Counted from the stretch's first letter, positions 16,711 to 26,387 are shown. The stretch is DNA of 63,684 nt from Tolypothrix sp. FACHB-123 (GCF_014697075.1 NZ_JACJRE010000045.1:1-63684), one strand, 5' to 3'. The notes: a model not told the origin generated them from the sequence alone. Numbers and translations are program-made.

Positions 16711-18249
16711 CTTCATTAAATATTGTGTCAAAGTAAAGGCATCTACGCCTAATTCTGTACGCTCTTGGGCTGCTATAATTCCAGCTTGAGAATGCCACCA
16801 AGAAGCAGTAGCGACAATATCTTCAATGGGAATTTGTTTTTTAATTGCTTGTGCTAGCAATCCGCCCATGATTCCCGTTAATACATCGCCGCTACCACCA
16901 CGAGCTAAGGCTGGGGTACTTTTGGGATTTAGCCACAATGAACCTTGAGAATTAGCGATCGCAGTTCTCGCACCTTTTAACAAAACTATCGCCCCACTTT
17001 GTGCGGCTGCTTCGCGCACAGCTTTGACTCTATCTTGCTGTAAATCAGGAATATTGGGAAATAAACGCTTAAATTCACCTTCGTGAGGTGTAAGTATTGT
17101 GGGCGCTTGGCGTTTTTGTAAGGTGGGGATGGTTCCCATTTGTGCCAAAATATTTAAAGCATCAGCATCCAAAACTAAAGGGCGTTTGCTGGCGATTACC
17201 TGTTGCACAATGGGAGTGCTATCTGTAGTTAAACCAGGGCCAATGGCGATCGCATCAAAGGCACTTAAATCGGTTTTCTCTGGTAATTTTAATTGGGCGA
17301 TGGCTCCTGTTTCAGTCTGGGGACAGTCAAGTACCAACGCTTCGGGTAAATGTGACACCAAAATTGGCTTGAGATATTCTGGCACAGCAATTGACAGCAT
17401 CCCCACACCACTAGCACGCGCACCTAAAGCTGTTAAAATTGCTCCCCCAGCATAACGATAAGAACCGCAAATTAGCAGTAAATGTCCTTCTTTATATTTG
17501 TGGGTGACTGGACGACGGGGTATAGGGAGATTGGCGATCGCTTTTGCAGTGGTAATGCGGGTAATTTTTGGCGTATCTTTGAGTACAACTTCTACATCCG
17601 CAACAGGGATATCAAAATCAACTAACTCTGCATTACCAAGATAATCTAAAGCCTGATCTTGTAAAAAAGCCAGTTTCCATAAACCTAAGCAAAATGTGTG
17701 ATTCGCGCGAATTGCAGTTCCTAACACCTCACCTGTATCGGTGTGTAAGCCAGAAGGTAAATCTATGCTAAAAATTGGCTGCTTCCATGTGTTGAATTGC
17801 TCGATAGCAGCTGCGATCGCATCTGTCAGCTTTCTTTCTAAACCAAAGCCAAATAAGCCATCAACCAACACATCACAATCTGGTAACTGCTCAATTGCTT
17901 GATAACAAGGTATACCCAAACTCTCAGCATATTGCAAATGTTGTGTAGTTAATTCTTTCATCCGCGAAAAAGGCTGATAAATCCAAACCTCATATCCGCG
18001 AAAGTACAATTCCCTTGCTACTACTAAAGCATCGCCGCCATTGTGTCCCGGCCCGACTAAAACCCCCACACGGGATTTTCCTTGGGGAATCATTGCTGCT
18101 AGGCGGTGGGAAATTAATCCTGCTACCTTTTCCATTAAAGCTACCACAGGCATTCCGGCGGCAAATATCTTCTCTTCAATCTCCCGCATCTGTGCTGCGG
18201 TAACGACAAATTGAGAAATTTCTGCTTCTCGGCGCTGACGATCAATCAT
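16690..18249 (-). CDS. nnr: Bifunctional NAD(P)H-hydrate epimerase / ADP-dependent dehydratase
   Basis: A 519-residue fusion that repairs damaged NAD(P)H. Residues 10-225 are the YjeF_N epimerase (GPGHNGGDALVVAREL near 47-62; VDGLFGFGL). Residues 240-515 are the ribokinase-like ADP-dependent dehydratase with KEGHLLLICGSYRYAGGAIL, ILTPHEGEFKRL and the active-site GGSGDVLTG. Length is normal for the bifunctional form. ATG start. Convergent with crtW; its last four codons and stop lie in a TAGTCAG heptamer repeat. Confidence 0.95.
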   Translation of the reverse strand: MIDRQRREAEISQFVVTAAQMREIEEKIFAAGMPVVALMEKVAGLISHRLAAMIPQGKSRVGVLVGPGHNGGDALVVARELYFRGYEVWIYQPFSRMKELTTQHLQYAESLGIPCYQAIEQLPDCDVLVDGLFGFGLERKLTDAIAAAIEQFNTWKQPIFSIDLPSGLHTDTGEVLGTAIRANHTFCLGLWKLAFLQDQALDYLGNAELVDFDIPVADVEVVLKDTPKITRITTAKAIANLPIPRRPVTHKYKEGHLLLICGSYRYAGGAILTALGARASGVGMLSIAVPEYLKPILVSHLPEALVLDCPQTETGAIAQLKLPEKTDLSAFDAIAIGPGLTTDSTPIVQQVIASKRPLVLDADALNILAQMGTIPTLQKRQAPTILTPHEGEFKRLFPNIPDLQQDRVKAVREAAAQSGAIVLLKGARTAIANSQGSLWLNPKSTPALARGGSGDVLTGIMGGLLAQAIKKQIPIEDIVATASWWHSQAGIIAAQERTELGVDAFTLTQYLMKAIVSSQ

Positions 18250-18633
18250 GAGTCGTAAGTTTTAAGTAATAACTTCTTCATTTTGATGCTTTATCGGCTG
18301 AGAGTTTATAAATGTCCAGTTAGATCCATCAGCATCGCATTTTCTTGAATTTACAAAAGTTTACCACTCTTCCTAAATGACAAAAATCTGGTATTATGGA
18401 TTACATAACGTGGGTTTGCCTTAAACGAAAAACAATTCCAGAAGAGACTTTAAGTCTGCATTAATTGCTGTGCGATCGCTCGTTAGTGAAGTCTGAAGTC
18501 ATCTGGCAGTTAAAAATAAAGTAAATATACCGAAGGCACGCTAGTAAAATATTAGCTATGTTTTAATTGCAAAAATGAAGGACTTTCGTTGCCAGCGCAA
18601 CCATATTGAAAAAAGTTTACAAACTAAAGTTCA
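18250..18633. other. Divergent intergenic region, 384 bp
   Basis: Lies between nnr (minus) and the Nudix gene (plus). Contains one HIP1-like GCGATCGCT near 18472. No gene, RNA or strong hairpin recognised; it presumably holds both promoters. Confidence 0.5.
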
Positions 18634-19104
18634 ATGATTAGTAATATTCCCATTCAAGAGCCAGTATGGAAACAAACTGAGCCAACTCGTCTGCCGATTG
18701 TGACCGTCGCAGCTTTAGTGACAGACGCTAACTCAGATCGAGTTCTCATTGTCAAAACCACTAAATGGAAAGGTTTATGGGGCGTTCCAGGGGGTAAAGT
18801 AGAGTGGGGCGAATCCCTAGAAGCTGCTCTCATCCGTGAATTTCGCGAGGAAGTGGGATTAGATATTACTAATATTCGCTTAGCTTTATTACAAGAATCA
18901 CGACTTGACCCCCAATTTTGTAAAGAAGCTCACTTTGTCATGCTCAATTACTACGCAGTATCGGCAACAGTCAGCGTCACACCTAACGAAGAAATTGTCG
19001 AGTGGCAATGGGTTAGTCCCCAAGAAGCATTAAACTACCCTTTAAATACCTATACTCGGATACTCATAGAAAATTACATACAGCAGATCGATGGTGAGTC
19101 GTAA
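18634..19104 (+). CDS. Nudix hydrolase
   Basis: A 156-residue Nudix protein with a complete box at residues 54-76: G-x5-E60-x7-R68-E-F-R-E72-E73-x-G75-L. Such enzymes cleave nucleoside diphosphates linked to other groups. The sequence does not reveal the substrate. Its stop overlaps the start of the next SDR gene by 14 bp, and folE follows, so a role in removing pyrophosphate from dihydroneopterin triphosphate is an attractive inference; ADP-ribose or 8-oxo-dGTP hydrolysis are alternatives. Confidence 0.88.
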   Translation: MISNIPIQEPVWKQTEPTRLPIVTVAALVTDANSDRVLIVKTTKWKGLWGVPGGKVEWGESLEAALIREFREEVGLDITNIRLALLQESRLDPQFCKEAHFVMLNYYAVSATVSVTPNEEIVEWQWVSPQEALNYPLNTYTRILIENYIQQIDGES

Positions 19105-19810
19105 AAAAGCTTTGGTAACTGGTGCAGCTAAAGGTATTGGACGAGCCATTGTACTGGATTTAGCCAGTCAAGGCTTTGATGTTGTAGTACATTATAACCG
19201 CAGTTGGGAAGCCGCAAAAGAAGTCACCCAAGCAGCAGCAGCCTATGGGGTGAAAGCTGTTAGCTTACAAGCAGATGTCACCCAAGCAGAACAAGTACGC
19301 CATTTAGTAGATACCACAGCCGAACTGCTGGGAGGAATCTCAGTAGTCGTTAATAATGTGGGCAATTACTTGAAAAAATCCATCGAACAAGTTACTCCCC
19401 AAGAGTGGCAAGAAATATTAAATACTAACTTGAATGCGACCTTTTATGTGAGTCAAGCAGCCTTACCTCACCTCAAAACAATGGGTTGGGGTCGCATCAT
19501 CAACTTAGGTTTTGCAGGGGCCCAGCAGTCAGTTGCGCGTCCATTGATTACTCCTTATGTAATTGCAAAAAATGGAATTATTCTCTATACAAAAGCTTTA
19601 GCCAAGCAGTTAATAGAACATAAAATTACCGCCAACGTTGTTTCACCAGGAGTCGTAGAAAATTCTTTGAGTCAACCCTTGCATGAAATTCCTTGCCAAC
19701 GGCTAGCGACTTTTGACGATGTGGTAAAAGTTGTCAATTTTTTTGTAGATACAAATGCTGACTATATCACCGGACAAGTTGTAGAAGTTGCTGGTGGTTG
19801 GAATCTCTAA
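19091..19810 (+). CDS. Short-chain dehydrogenase/reductase, possible pterin reductase
   Basis: A 239-residue NAD(P)H-dependent SDR. The cofactor loop is TGAAKGIG (10-17), NNVG is at 88-91 and the catalytic Tyr156-x3-Lys160 is present. The usual catalytic Ser, about 13 residues before Tyr, is not evident: the stretch reads NLGFAGAQQSVARPLIT. Departure from Ser at this site is also seen in pteridine reductase-like members, which use Asp. A pterin role is inferred from overlap with the Nudix gene and from folE 230 bp downstream. FabG-like or sugar reductases remain possible. Confidence 0.8.
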   Translation: MVSRKKALVTGAAKGIGRAIVLDLASQGFDVVVHYNRSWEAAKEVTQAAAAYGVKAVSLQADVTQAEQVRHLVDTTAELLGGISVVVNNVGNYLKKSIEQVTPQEWQEILNTNLNATFYVSQAALPHLKTMGWGRIINLGFAGAQQSVARPLITPYVIAKNGIILYTKALAKQLIEHKITANVVSPGVVENSLSQPLHEIPCQRLATFDDVVKVVNFFVDTNADYITGQVVEVAGGWNL

Positions 19811-20040
19811 CTACGATTTATCTACAATTCAAATCTAGAAATTTAACTAGAGATTGAATCAAATTCGTAGCGACAGTTTATATATGTGCGAAGCTTGGGT
19901 AATCGCACATTAATACAGTGGCAAACAGTGGCAAAAATTATCTAGTTTTGATTGCCAAAACTATTGCTGACTCGAATATGTTTTATCGCTCTCATCAGAG
20001 CTAATTTTGTTCATCAAAAAATAATGGAGACAATAGATCT

Positions 20041-20682
20041 ATGCAAACATTAGAATCCCCGATTTGTGAACTTAAAACCCTAGAGTTAGAACCAGAAACT
20101 CAATTGAAAGTTACTGAACAGGACATGGTTCAAGCTGTAAGAACTTTGCTCATTGGTTTAGGAGAAAATCCAGACCGTGAAGGGCTATTAAATACTCCGG
20201 AACGAGTTGTTAAAGCCTTAAAGTTTTTAACTTCCGGTTACCATCAATCTTTAGATGAACTATTGAATGGAGCAGTTTTTACTGAAGATGTCTCTGAGAT
20301 GGTTTTAGTGAGAGATATTGATATTTTCAGTTCTTGCGAACACCACATTTTACCAATTATTGGTCGCGCCCATGTAGCATATATTCCCAATGGTAAGGTG
20401 ATTGGACTATCAAAAATTGCGAGAATTTGTGAAATGTATGCTCGCAGATTACAGGTACAAGAACGCTTAACTGCCCAAATTGCTGATGCACTTCAAGAAT
20501 TACTCAAACCCCAAGGTGTTGCAGTCGTCATTGAAGCCACTCACATGTGTATGGTGATGCGCGGCGTGCAAAAACCACGTTCTTGGACTACTACTAGCGC
20601 CATGCGGGGTATGTTTGCAAATGATGACAAAATGCGTCAAGAGTTTATGGGATTGATTCAGCATCAACCTCATTTCCATTGA
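20041..20682 (+). CDS. folE: GTP cyclohydrolase I
   Basis: A 213-residue FolE. It converts GTP to dihydroneopterin triphosphate, the entry to folate and to the glycosylated pterins of cyanobacteria. Zinc ligands lie in [10 protein letters not shown] and THMCMVMRG; the fold markers are [37 protein letters not shown] and the closing [12 protein letters not shown] preceded by ATGGAGAC. It has its own 230-bp 5' region, so it may be transcribed apart from the Nudix-SDR pair. Confidence 0.97.
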   Translation: MQTLESPICELKTLELEPETQLKVTEQDMVQAVRTLLIGLGENPDREGLLNTPERVVKALKFLTSGYHQSLDELLNGAVFTEDVSEMVLVRDIDIFSSCEHHILPIIGRAHVAYIPNGKVIGLSKIARICEMYARRLQVQERLTAQIADALQELLKPQGVAVVIEATHMCMVMRGVQKPRSWTTTSAMRGMFANDDKMRQEFMGLIQHQPHFH

Positions 20683-20685
20683 AAA

Positions 20686-20755
20686 CGTTGAAAGCGACGG
20701 GACATTCTATCCCCTTGTAGGTTGAAAGAGATAGTCGTCCCGTCGCTTTGGGCAT
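20686..20755. repeat. Long stem-loop 3' of folE
   Basis: AAAGCGACGGGAC (20691-20703) is perfectly complementary to GTCCCGTCGCTTT (20737-20749), and an inner CTATC/GATAG pair extends the stem. The loop is about 18 bases. It could end folE transcription, though no T run follows. Confidence 0.65.
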
Positions 20756-21144
20756 AGGGCATTGCTAAAATACCACGCTGTAGGGTTAAAAGCAATGCTG
20801 TTCCCTGATAGTAGATGTAGTTCAAATACACGAATACTGCTGTTAGGCGATCGCTGTCATAAATCTTAAAATTTTTAAGGATACACATTCCCAGTCCAAG
20901 ACTGGGAACGAGGTAATCTCTCACAGCTTTATCTAAAAGAAGTTATGCGCTAAGTTGATACCAATGAGCATTTTCATGCCCTGACAAAAATCTATACATA
21001 TCAAGATTTGCCTAAATTTGGTATCCAAGGGGAAATCTTCACTATTTTCCCCTTGTCCTCCTCACGATCGATAATCTCTGTAGAAACAGTGCTGAGGAGG
21101 AAATGAGAGGATGAGATATGTAGCGGTTTTCCAGGAAATCCTGA
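20756..21144. other. Intergenic region between folE and rpmB, 389 bp
   Basis: Holds a 9-bp hairpin TTCCCAGTC-CAA-GACTGGGAA (20888-20908), a dispersed cyanobacterial palindrome, and AAGGGGAAA/TTTTCCCCTT near 21030-21055 that could fold. No credible gene; the 84-codon minus-strand frame is judged spurious. Confidence 0.5.
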
Positions 21145-21381
21145 TTAGTAATGATTGAGGTTAATTCCAGCTTCTTTGGCCATTGCTTCTATACCTCTTT
21201 TTTCTAAGGTTTTAATTGCTTTGGTAGATAGCTTGAGTTTTACCCAACGATTTCCACTAGGCCACCAAACGCGCTTGCTTTGCAAGTTAGCTTGCTGAAG
21301 GCGTTTAGTACGACGGTGAGAGTGGGAAATTGCAAAGGCGTTATTTGCCTTTTTACCTGTTAATTCACAGCGACGAGACAT
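21145..21381 (-). CDS. rpmB: 50S ribosomal protein L28
   Basis: A 78-residue ribosomal protein, full length. It opens [20 protein letters not shown] and continues with [14 protein letters not shown], typical for the bacterial/plastid L28. Basic throughout. The CELTGKK form keeps one Cys of the ancestral zinc ribbon only. Monocistronic, downstream of htpG on the same strand with a 180-bp gap. Confidence 0.97.
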   Translation of the reverse strand: MSRRCELTGKKANNAFAISHSHRRTKRLQQANLQSKRVWWPSGNRWVKLKLSTKAIKTLEKRGIEAMAKEAGINLNHY

Positions 21382-21563
21382 AGCCTGTTTCTCCAGATTG
21401 CTATTTCAATACAACCTTTCTATTCTAAGAGGTTTGTGATGAAGATTTGGATCGGGAACTTGCAAATAAATGAAATATCCCAATTATCAGGTTACTAGGA
21501 GTGTAATCCTTGAGGACGGGGAAACCCCGCCCCGACAATTTGCGATGATTGATGCTAGGCGGT

Positions 21564-23552
21564 TTATTTACTGACCTGTTCTGTTAACTTGGTAAGTACT
21601 TCGTTTGAGCGTTCTACAAAGGATTTCATCCCTTCAGCGTCAAAGCCTTTTTGTGACATCAAGGCTAAATCGTAGACATGTTGGCAAATCATGTTCGCTA
21701 ATTGGGCGCTGGGAGATAAGCTATCGCCTTGAATAATGCTACCTTGACTGAGATTCGCTAAATTTTGAATCAGCGGGTGTGCGGTATTTACCAGCAAAAT
21801 ATGATCTTCTGGAAACTCTGTAGTTTGCTGCTGCATCATGGCGTTCATTTCCCGCAAGCGACGGAGAATCTCTGGTAGCAATACCATTGCTGGTGGGGTT
21901 CCTTGAGGATTCTCCGATTTTAAAGCTTCGGTACGGATGTTGACCTTGGGTTTGTTGAGGGCTTTCTCAAAGAGTTCTTTGATTACTTCACTCTTGGTTT
22001 TGTTGGTGGTGGGGTCGACAATTTCCCCAGCTTTATCTTGATCTAACAAGGTGTTATCCAAGTCGGAATCTACCCGGGTAAATTTAACATCGTTATATTC
22101 CCGTTCCAGGAAGTTGATGAAATGGGTATCGATGAAGGAGTCCATAAATAGGACTTCTAGACCTTGGTTTTTATGTAATTCTACATATGCTGCTTGTGTC
22201 GCTTCATCGGTACAGTAGAATACTTTGTTTTCGTGGGGTTCTTTGTTCCGTTCTAAGTATTCTTTGAGGGTGGTGTAAGGAATGCTAGTGGATACATTAT
22301 CTGCACTGGGTGCAGCTGGAGTAACATCTTGCCAAACATCACCTTCAGCAGATTGTACTTCCACCCCTGGAGTATCAGCAGCTTTTTTGGTAACTTTTGC
22401 GGTGGTGCGAAAGATGATGATGTCTTCAACTTGTTTTTTAAACTTATCATCGTTGAGAACACCAAATTTCACAAAAGTGCCTAGGTCTTTCCAAGCGCTG
22501 ATGTATTGTTCGCGGTTGTCGCGGTAAAGTTCTTTGAGGCGATCGCCTACTTTCTTGGCTATATAGTCACCAATTTTGCGGACAGTGCGATCGCCTTGCA
22601 ATGCACTCCGCGAGACATTTAGGGGAATATCGGTGCTATCAATTACCCCTCGCATGGGCATCAGGAACTGTGGGATAATTTCTTCACAGTTGTCACTGAC
22701 AAACACTTGGTTGCAAAATAGCTTAATCTGTCCTTTTGTGACATCAACATCCGGCCTCATTTTGGGAAAATACAAAATCCCATTAATAATGAAGGGATAG
22801 TCAGTGTTGAGATGCACCCAAAGTAATGGTTCTTCTTGAAAAGGATAGAGATAGCGATAGAACTCTAAGTAATCTTCTTTGGTGAGGTTACTCGGAGATT
22901 CCCGCCAAGGTGCTTTTTGCCTATTTAAGACTTCACCGTCCAGTTTGATGGGTACTGGCATGAAGTCGCAATAAGTCTTAACAAGATTTTTAATCCGTGA
23001 TGATTCTAAATACTCTTCTTCTTCTGCTTGCAGAGTCAGGGTAATGGTGGTACCGCGAGTTGTCCGGGATGATTCTTCTAAAGTGAACTCTGGTGAACCA
23101 TCACAACTCCAGTGTACTGCTTGCGCCCCTTCTTGGTAAGAGAGGGTATCAATTTCGACTTTTTGCGCCACCATGAAGGAGGAGTAGAAGCCTAGACCAA
23201 AGTGGCCGATGATCGGTTGGTCTGATTTACCTTCATACTTGTGAATAAATTCTTCAGCACTAGAGAAAGCAACCTGATTGATATATTTTTTTACTTCCTC
23301 TGCTGTCATCCCGATGCCATTATCGGAGATAGAAAGTGTTTTTTTGCTTTTGTCTATGGCTATTTCAATTTCTGGTTCGCCAATCTCTCCCGCATAATCT
23401 CCAGCGCGGGATACCATTTTCAGCTTTTGGATCGCGTCTACGGCGTTCGATACCAGTTCCCGCAAAAAGATTTGATGATCGGAGTAAAGAGACTTCTTGA
23501 TAATCGGGAATATATTCTCAGTATGAATACTGATGGTTCCTTGTTCTAGCAT
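21564..23552 (-). CDS. htpG: Molecular chaperone HtpG (Hsp90)
   Basis: A 662-residue Hsp90. The N-terminal GHKL ATPase carries ELVSNAVDAIQK, DNGIGM and GHFGLGFYSSFMVA. The middle domain includes the catalytic-loop Arg region SRSALQGDRTVRKIG, and the C-terminal dimerisation domain ends at TEQVSK. Length agrees with cyanobacterial HtpG, which is needed for heat and oxidative stress tolerance and for phycobilisome and porphyrin control (family knowledge). No CIRCE element is visible upstream. ATG start. Confidence 0.97.
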   Translation of the reverse strand: MLEQGTISIHTENIFPIIKKSLYSDHQIFLRELVSNAVDAIQKLKMVSRAGDYAGEIGEPEIEIAIDKSKKTLSISDNGIGMTAEEVKKYINQVAFSSAEEFIHKYEGKSDQPIIGHFGLGFYSSFMVAQKVEIDTLSYQEGAQAVHWSCDGSPEFTLEESSRTTRGTTITLTLQAEEEEYLESSRIKNLVKTYCDFMPVPIKLDGEVLNRQKAPWRESPSNLTKEDYLEFYRYLYPFQEEPLLWVHLNTDYPFIINGILYFPKMRPDVDVTKGQIKLFCNQVFVSDNCEEIIPQFLMPMRGVIDSTDIPLNVSRSALQGDRTVRKIGDYIAKKVGDRLKELYRDNREQYISAWKDLGTFVKFGVLNDDKFKKQVEDIIIFRTTAKVTKKAADTPGVEVQSAEGDVWQDVTPAAPSADNVSTSIPYTTLKEYLERNKEPHENKVFYCTDEATQAAYVELHKNQGLEVLFMDSFIDTHFINFLEREYNDVKFTRVDSDLDNTLLDQDKAGEIVDPTTNKTKSEVIKELFEKALNKPKVNIRTEALKSENPQGTPPAMVLLPEILRRLREMNAMMQQQTTEFPEDHILLVNTAHPLIQNLANLSQGSIIQGDSLSPSAQLANMICQHVYDLALMSQKGFDAEGMKSFVERSNEVLTKLTEQVSK

Positions 23553-23666
23553 GTTTGGTAATCTTCAATGCAAGGATCTAAATGATGAATATAGCAAATA
23601 CACCTCACCCCTCGGCTGAAAGGATAAATCCCAAGAATTTCCAAGGGTATGACACCAATTAGGATT

Positions 23667-23927
23667 TTAAAGGTATAACTTAGCGATCGCTTGCAGTGTA
23701 AAGGATTGTTTGCCGTCTATTACTGATTCGGATTTCCCTACTCTACCAGAAAAAATTTGTTTCTCAAGATGAAAAAAGGTGAAACGCCCGATAAAATTTA
23801 TCAAAAATATACTTAGAGTAGCAAGTACTAAAAATAACTTAATATTATCAGCACTTAATACTCTATAAATATATTTATTATTGTTTAGAATTAAGCTACT
23901 AGATCTGTTCAAGAAAGGTTCAATCAT
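23667..23927 (-). CDS. Small membrane protein coupled to a methyltransferase
   Basis: An 86-residue frame (MIEPFLNRSS start) whose ATG shares the ATGA of the upstream methyltransferase stop, the classic arrangement for translational coupling. One hydrophobic segment (LFLVLATLSIFLINFIG) and a mixed tail. I do not recognise it. The overlap argues that it is real; absence of a known family and the low-complexity N-terminus argue for caution. The tail reads through a GCGATCGC site. Confidence 0.4.
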   Translation of the reverse strand: MIEPFLNRSSSLILNNNKYIYRVLSADNIKLFLVLATLSIFLINFIGRFTFFHLEKQIFSGRVGKSESVIDGKQSFTLQAIAKLYL

Positions 23928-24541
23928 GATTTTCTTAATACTAAGAACCAATGATAAGGATTCATTGGTTCTATAAACTCACGTTCTATTTTTAGTCCTG
24001 CTGAATTAATATTATCTCTAATTGTTTCTCTGGAGTAACCTCTTAATCCAGCCTCCCAATAATGCTGATTTGATATGGGGATTTTACTCCAAAATTTAGG
24101 AATTTTTAATGATAAATGTCTTGCTCTTTCTAAAAATGTAAATTTTATTTTTAAAGAAATTCCTAAAGTGTTATAAGGTAATGAAATTATTAGATATTTG
24201 CTATTGAGTGAAAGCTTTTCTAGGATTTTTGAAAACTGAGTAAAATCTATGTGTTCAAGTACTTGAAAAGCTGTAACAACATCAAATCTATCTAGAATAA
24301 AATCAGAATTTAGATCTAAAATTAAATCTGGATTGAGATTATGATCGATATCAGCCGTTGTAATTTTATAGCCATGATTCTTTAATAATGTGGCTAATAT
24401 AGAGTTAAAAATTCCTATTTCTAAAACTTTATCACCAGGTTTTGCATAAATTGTAGTCAGCCTTAGTTGATGACTATAACTGATAAATCTATCAGCTGAC
24501 AGGTAGTCATTGATGTCTAGATTTAATTGTGTAATCATCAC
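23924..24541 (-). CDS. Class I SAM-dependent methyltransferase
   Basis: A 205-residue methyltransferase. Motif I is KVLEIGIFNSILATLL, followed by TTADIDHNLNPDL (acidic loop) and DVVTAFQVLEHID (motif IV region), the pattern of small-molecule or sugar methyltransferases. AT-rich compared with neighbours, which may hint at transfer. Its stop overlaps the start of a small membrane protein. Substrate unknown; no biosynthetic cluster nearby. Confidence 0.75.
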   Translation of the reverse strand: MMITQLNLDINDYLSADRFISYSHQLRLTTIYAKPGDKVLEIGIFNSILATLLKNHGYKITTADIDHNLNPDLILDLNSDFILDRFDVVTAFQVLEHIDFTQFSKILEKLSLNSKYLIISLPYNTLGISLKIKFTFLERARHLSLKIPKFWSKIPISNQHYWEAGLRGYSRETIRDNINSAGLKIEREFIEPMNPYHWFLVLRKS

Positions 24542-24892
24542 TTTTTCCCTTTAATCTACAAAAGTTATCAGGTTGGTAAACTGGCAGTAAATTGAGATGA
24601 TATCAATCTACTTTCTAAAACGTAAATTTCAAAATGGTATTTAGAAATCAAGAGTCACAAATAGGAATTTATCAATTACGGTTCCGAAAGTAAATTAGTA
24701 TAATTAACATCATCTCAATTTTGGTCTCAATGCCAATCACCTTAGTATTCCCATAATCAGGGATTGAATTAATAATTTGTGTAAATTAAAAAGAGAAATG
24801 TCAGGAACATCTGTACTGTGCCGTTCTAACTTTGAGAATGGGTAACAGAAAATAGGGAAATCTCTGAAGAGTTCCTTATTTTCAGAATTTCT
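24542..24892. other. Intergenic region, 351 bp, with hairpin
   Basis: Near 24846-24884 an imperfect inverted repeat (CAGAAAATAGGGAA / TTCCTTATTTTCAG) lies just 3' of the CPBP gene and may end its transcription. The remainder is AT-rich, with no gene seen. Confidence 0.4.
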
Positions 24893-25744
24893 TTACGTAA
24901 ATATCCAGAGAATTATCCCAGTTAGCAAGACACAAAAAATACCAGCTAACCCTGCTAGGGGTTTTTTGTTCTTACCCGTCAACCATTCGGATACTTTCCC
25001 CGTGTAAGTAATGAGTTCGGCTGTGTCTAAAGTAGCGATCGCCCATACCCAGCCAGCATGTAATCCCCAAGCTATACCCAAATTACCGCCATCGACAAAC
25101 CTGGCCAATACCAACACTATCCCCATTAGCCACAATCCAGGGAGTTGGGGGATAGTTTCTTTTTGTTCCCAAACAAGGTGAAGTAAAGCAAAAATGACGC
25201 TAGAAATGACAGCAGCTAACCAAACTGGGTATTGTTGAGTTAACTCTGTTATTAAGAAACCGCGAAAAATTAACTCTTCGATAGCACCTACTAATAAAGC
25301 TATCAAGGGAATTGGTAGTAAATTGGCTAGTACTAACTTGTTATTTTCTGTTTGCCATTGACACCAACCTAGTAAGAATTGTAAGGCAAACACAATAGCT
25401 AGGCTAATTACTCCCAAGGCAAAGCCAAAAAGTAAAGAACTTAAAGTGGAAAAATTAACAACAAAGCCGTAATCAGCGAAAGATCCTACACCTAATGAAC
25501 TCATCCCCCATAAAATTAATGGTGCTAATAAGTACAGAGGTATTAATAATGGTAACTTTTGCTCTGGCTGTAAACTTTTACCAGGTTTCCATTTAAGTGC
25601 GATCGCAATGACTATTGCTATTGGTAACCAGCAGAATACCCAAAACATAAAAAAAGCCATCACGACAACTAATACTGGTGCATCTTGGAGAAATACCAGT
25701 AGGGTGTTGGCTGATGGCTGCAACAATGTTATTAAAATAGGCAT
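24893..25744 (-). CDS. CPBP family intramembrane glutamic endopeptidase
   Basis: A 283-residue integral membrane protein of the Abi/CPBP (Rce1-like) family. Motif 1 is EELIFRGFL (two Glu and Arg), motif 2 FALLHL and motif 3 HAGWVW, all within membrane helices; about eight helices in all. Family members cleave CAAX-like or bacteriocin-related substrates, or act in protein retention in photosynthetic membranes. Substrate unknown. The ATG at 25744 is preferred over a GTG three codons upstream. Confidence 0.85.
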   Translation of the reverse strand: MPILITLLQPSANTLLVFLQDAPVLVVVMAFFMFWVFCWLPIAIVIAIALKWKPGKSLQPEQKLPLLIPLYLLAPLILWGMSSLGVGSFADYGFVVNFSTLSSLLFGFALGVISLAIVFALQFLLGWCQWQTENNKLVLANLLPIPLIALLVGAIEELIFRGFLITELTQQYPVWLAAVISSVIFALLHLVWEQKETIPQLPGLWLMGIVLVLARFVDGGNLGIAWGLHAGWVWAIATLDTAELITYTGKVSEWLTGKNKKPLAGLAGIFCVLLTGIILWIFT

Positions 25745-25943
25745 AAAAAACACGACTAACTTCTTGCAACAATAGATTTCTTGATTTTAATCAAGACTCT
25801 AATAAAATTAGTCACTTATGCAAGAGGTATAATCGTATTTTTCCGGATACTGCAAATTTTCCAACGACAGTCGTTAGTTTGTTGTGTTGCTAGAGATAAG
25901 TTATTCAGCATTAGCTTCAACCTATCCCTATCATCAAAACAAC

Positions 25944-26387
25944 TTACTCTTCGTCGTCTTCTAAATCTTCATCATCTATATCCTCAACGTCCAAATCTGC
26001 CGAGGTTAATTTTTTGTCGCTTTCACCAAGTTGAATCAAGTGAATATGCTTGTAACCTAGACGAATTTCAAATTCATCACCTGGCTTTAAGCCCATTGCT
26101 TTGGTGTATGTAGCACCAATAACAATTTGACCGTTTTGATGAACGCTAACTCGATATGTCGGTTCGCGACCCCGGCCATCTTTGGGTGCTTCTGGGCTGA
26201 GAGGAATTCCTCTAGCAGATAGCAAAGCGTCATAAAAATCGGTGAGATTAACACGAACTTGATTATTCTTAGTGACCGTGTAATAGCCGCACTGCTTTGC
26301 TCGTTCACGACGGGGTAAATTGGAAAGCTCTTTTACTTTAGCAAGCAATGCTTTTCCGGTTAATGGTGCGGTTGCAGTTTCAGTCAT
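25944..26387 (-). CDS. calA: cyAbrB transcriptional regulator, CalA-like
   Basis: A 147-residue cyanobacterial AbrB protein. The conserved N-terminal half (LTGKALLAKVKELSNLPRRE, RAKQCGYYTVTKNNQVRVNL) precedes the swapped-hairpin DNA-binding domain (YRVSVHQNGQIVIGATYTKA, GLKPGDEFEIRL), which in cyAbrBs is C-terminal. It ends in a very acidic tail of Asp and Glu. Near-identical to the CalA type of heterocystous strains, which controls sodB, hox, nitrogen and cell-division genes. The ATG at 26387 is preferred over a TTG three codons upstream. Confidence 0.92.
   Translation of the reverse strand: MTETATAPLTGKALLAKVKELSNLPRRERAKQCGYYTVTKNNQVRVNLTDFYDALLSARGIPLSPEAPKDGRGREPTYRVSVHQNGQIVIGATYTKAMGLKPGDEFEIRLGYKHIHLIQLGESDKKLTSADLDVEDIDDEDLEDDEE

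Noticed and set aside
20670-20924. 84-codon frame opposite the folE 3' end
   Set aside because: It runs through the long inverted repeat and a dispersed hairpin, overlaps folE and has no recognisable composition or start signal.
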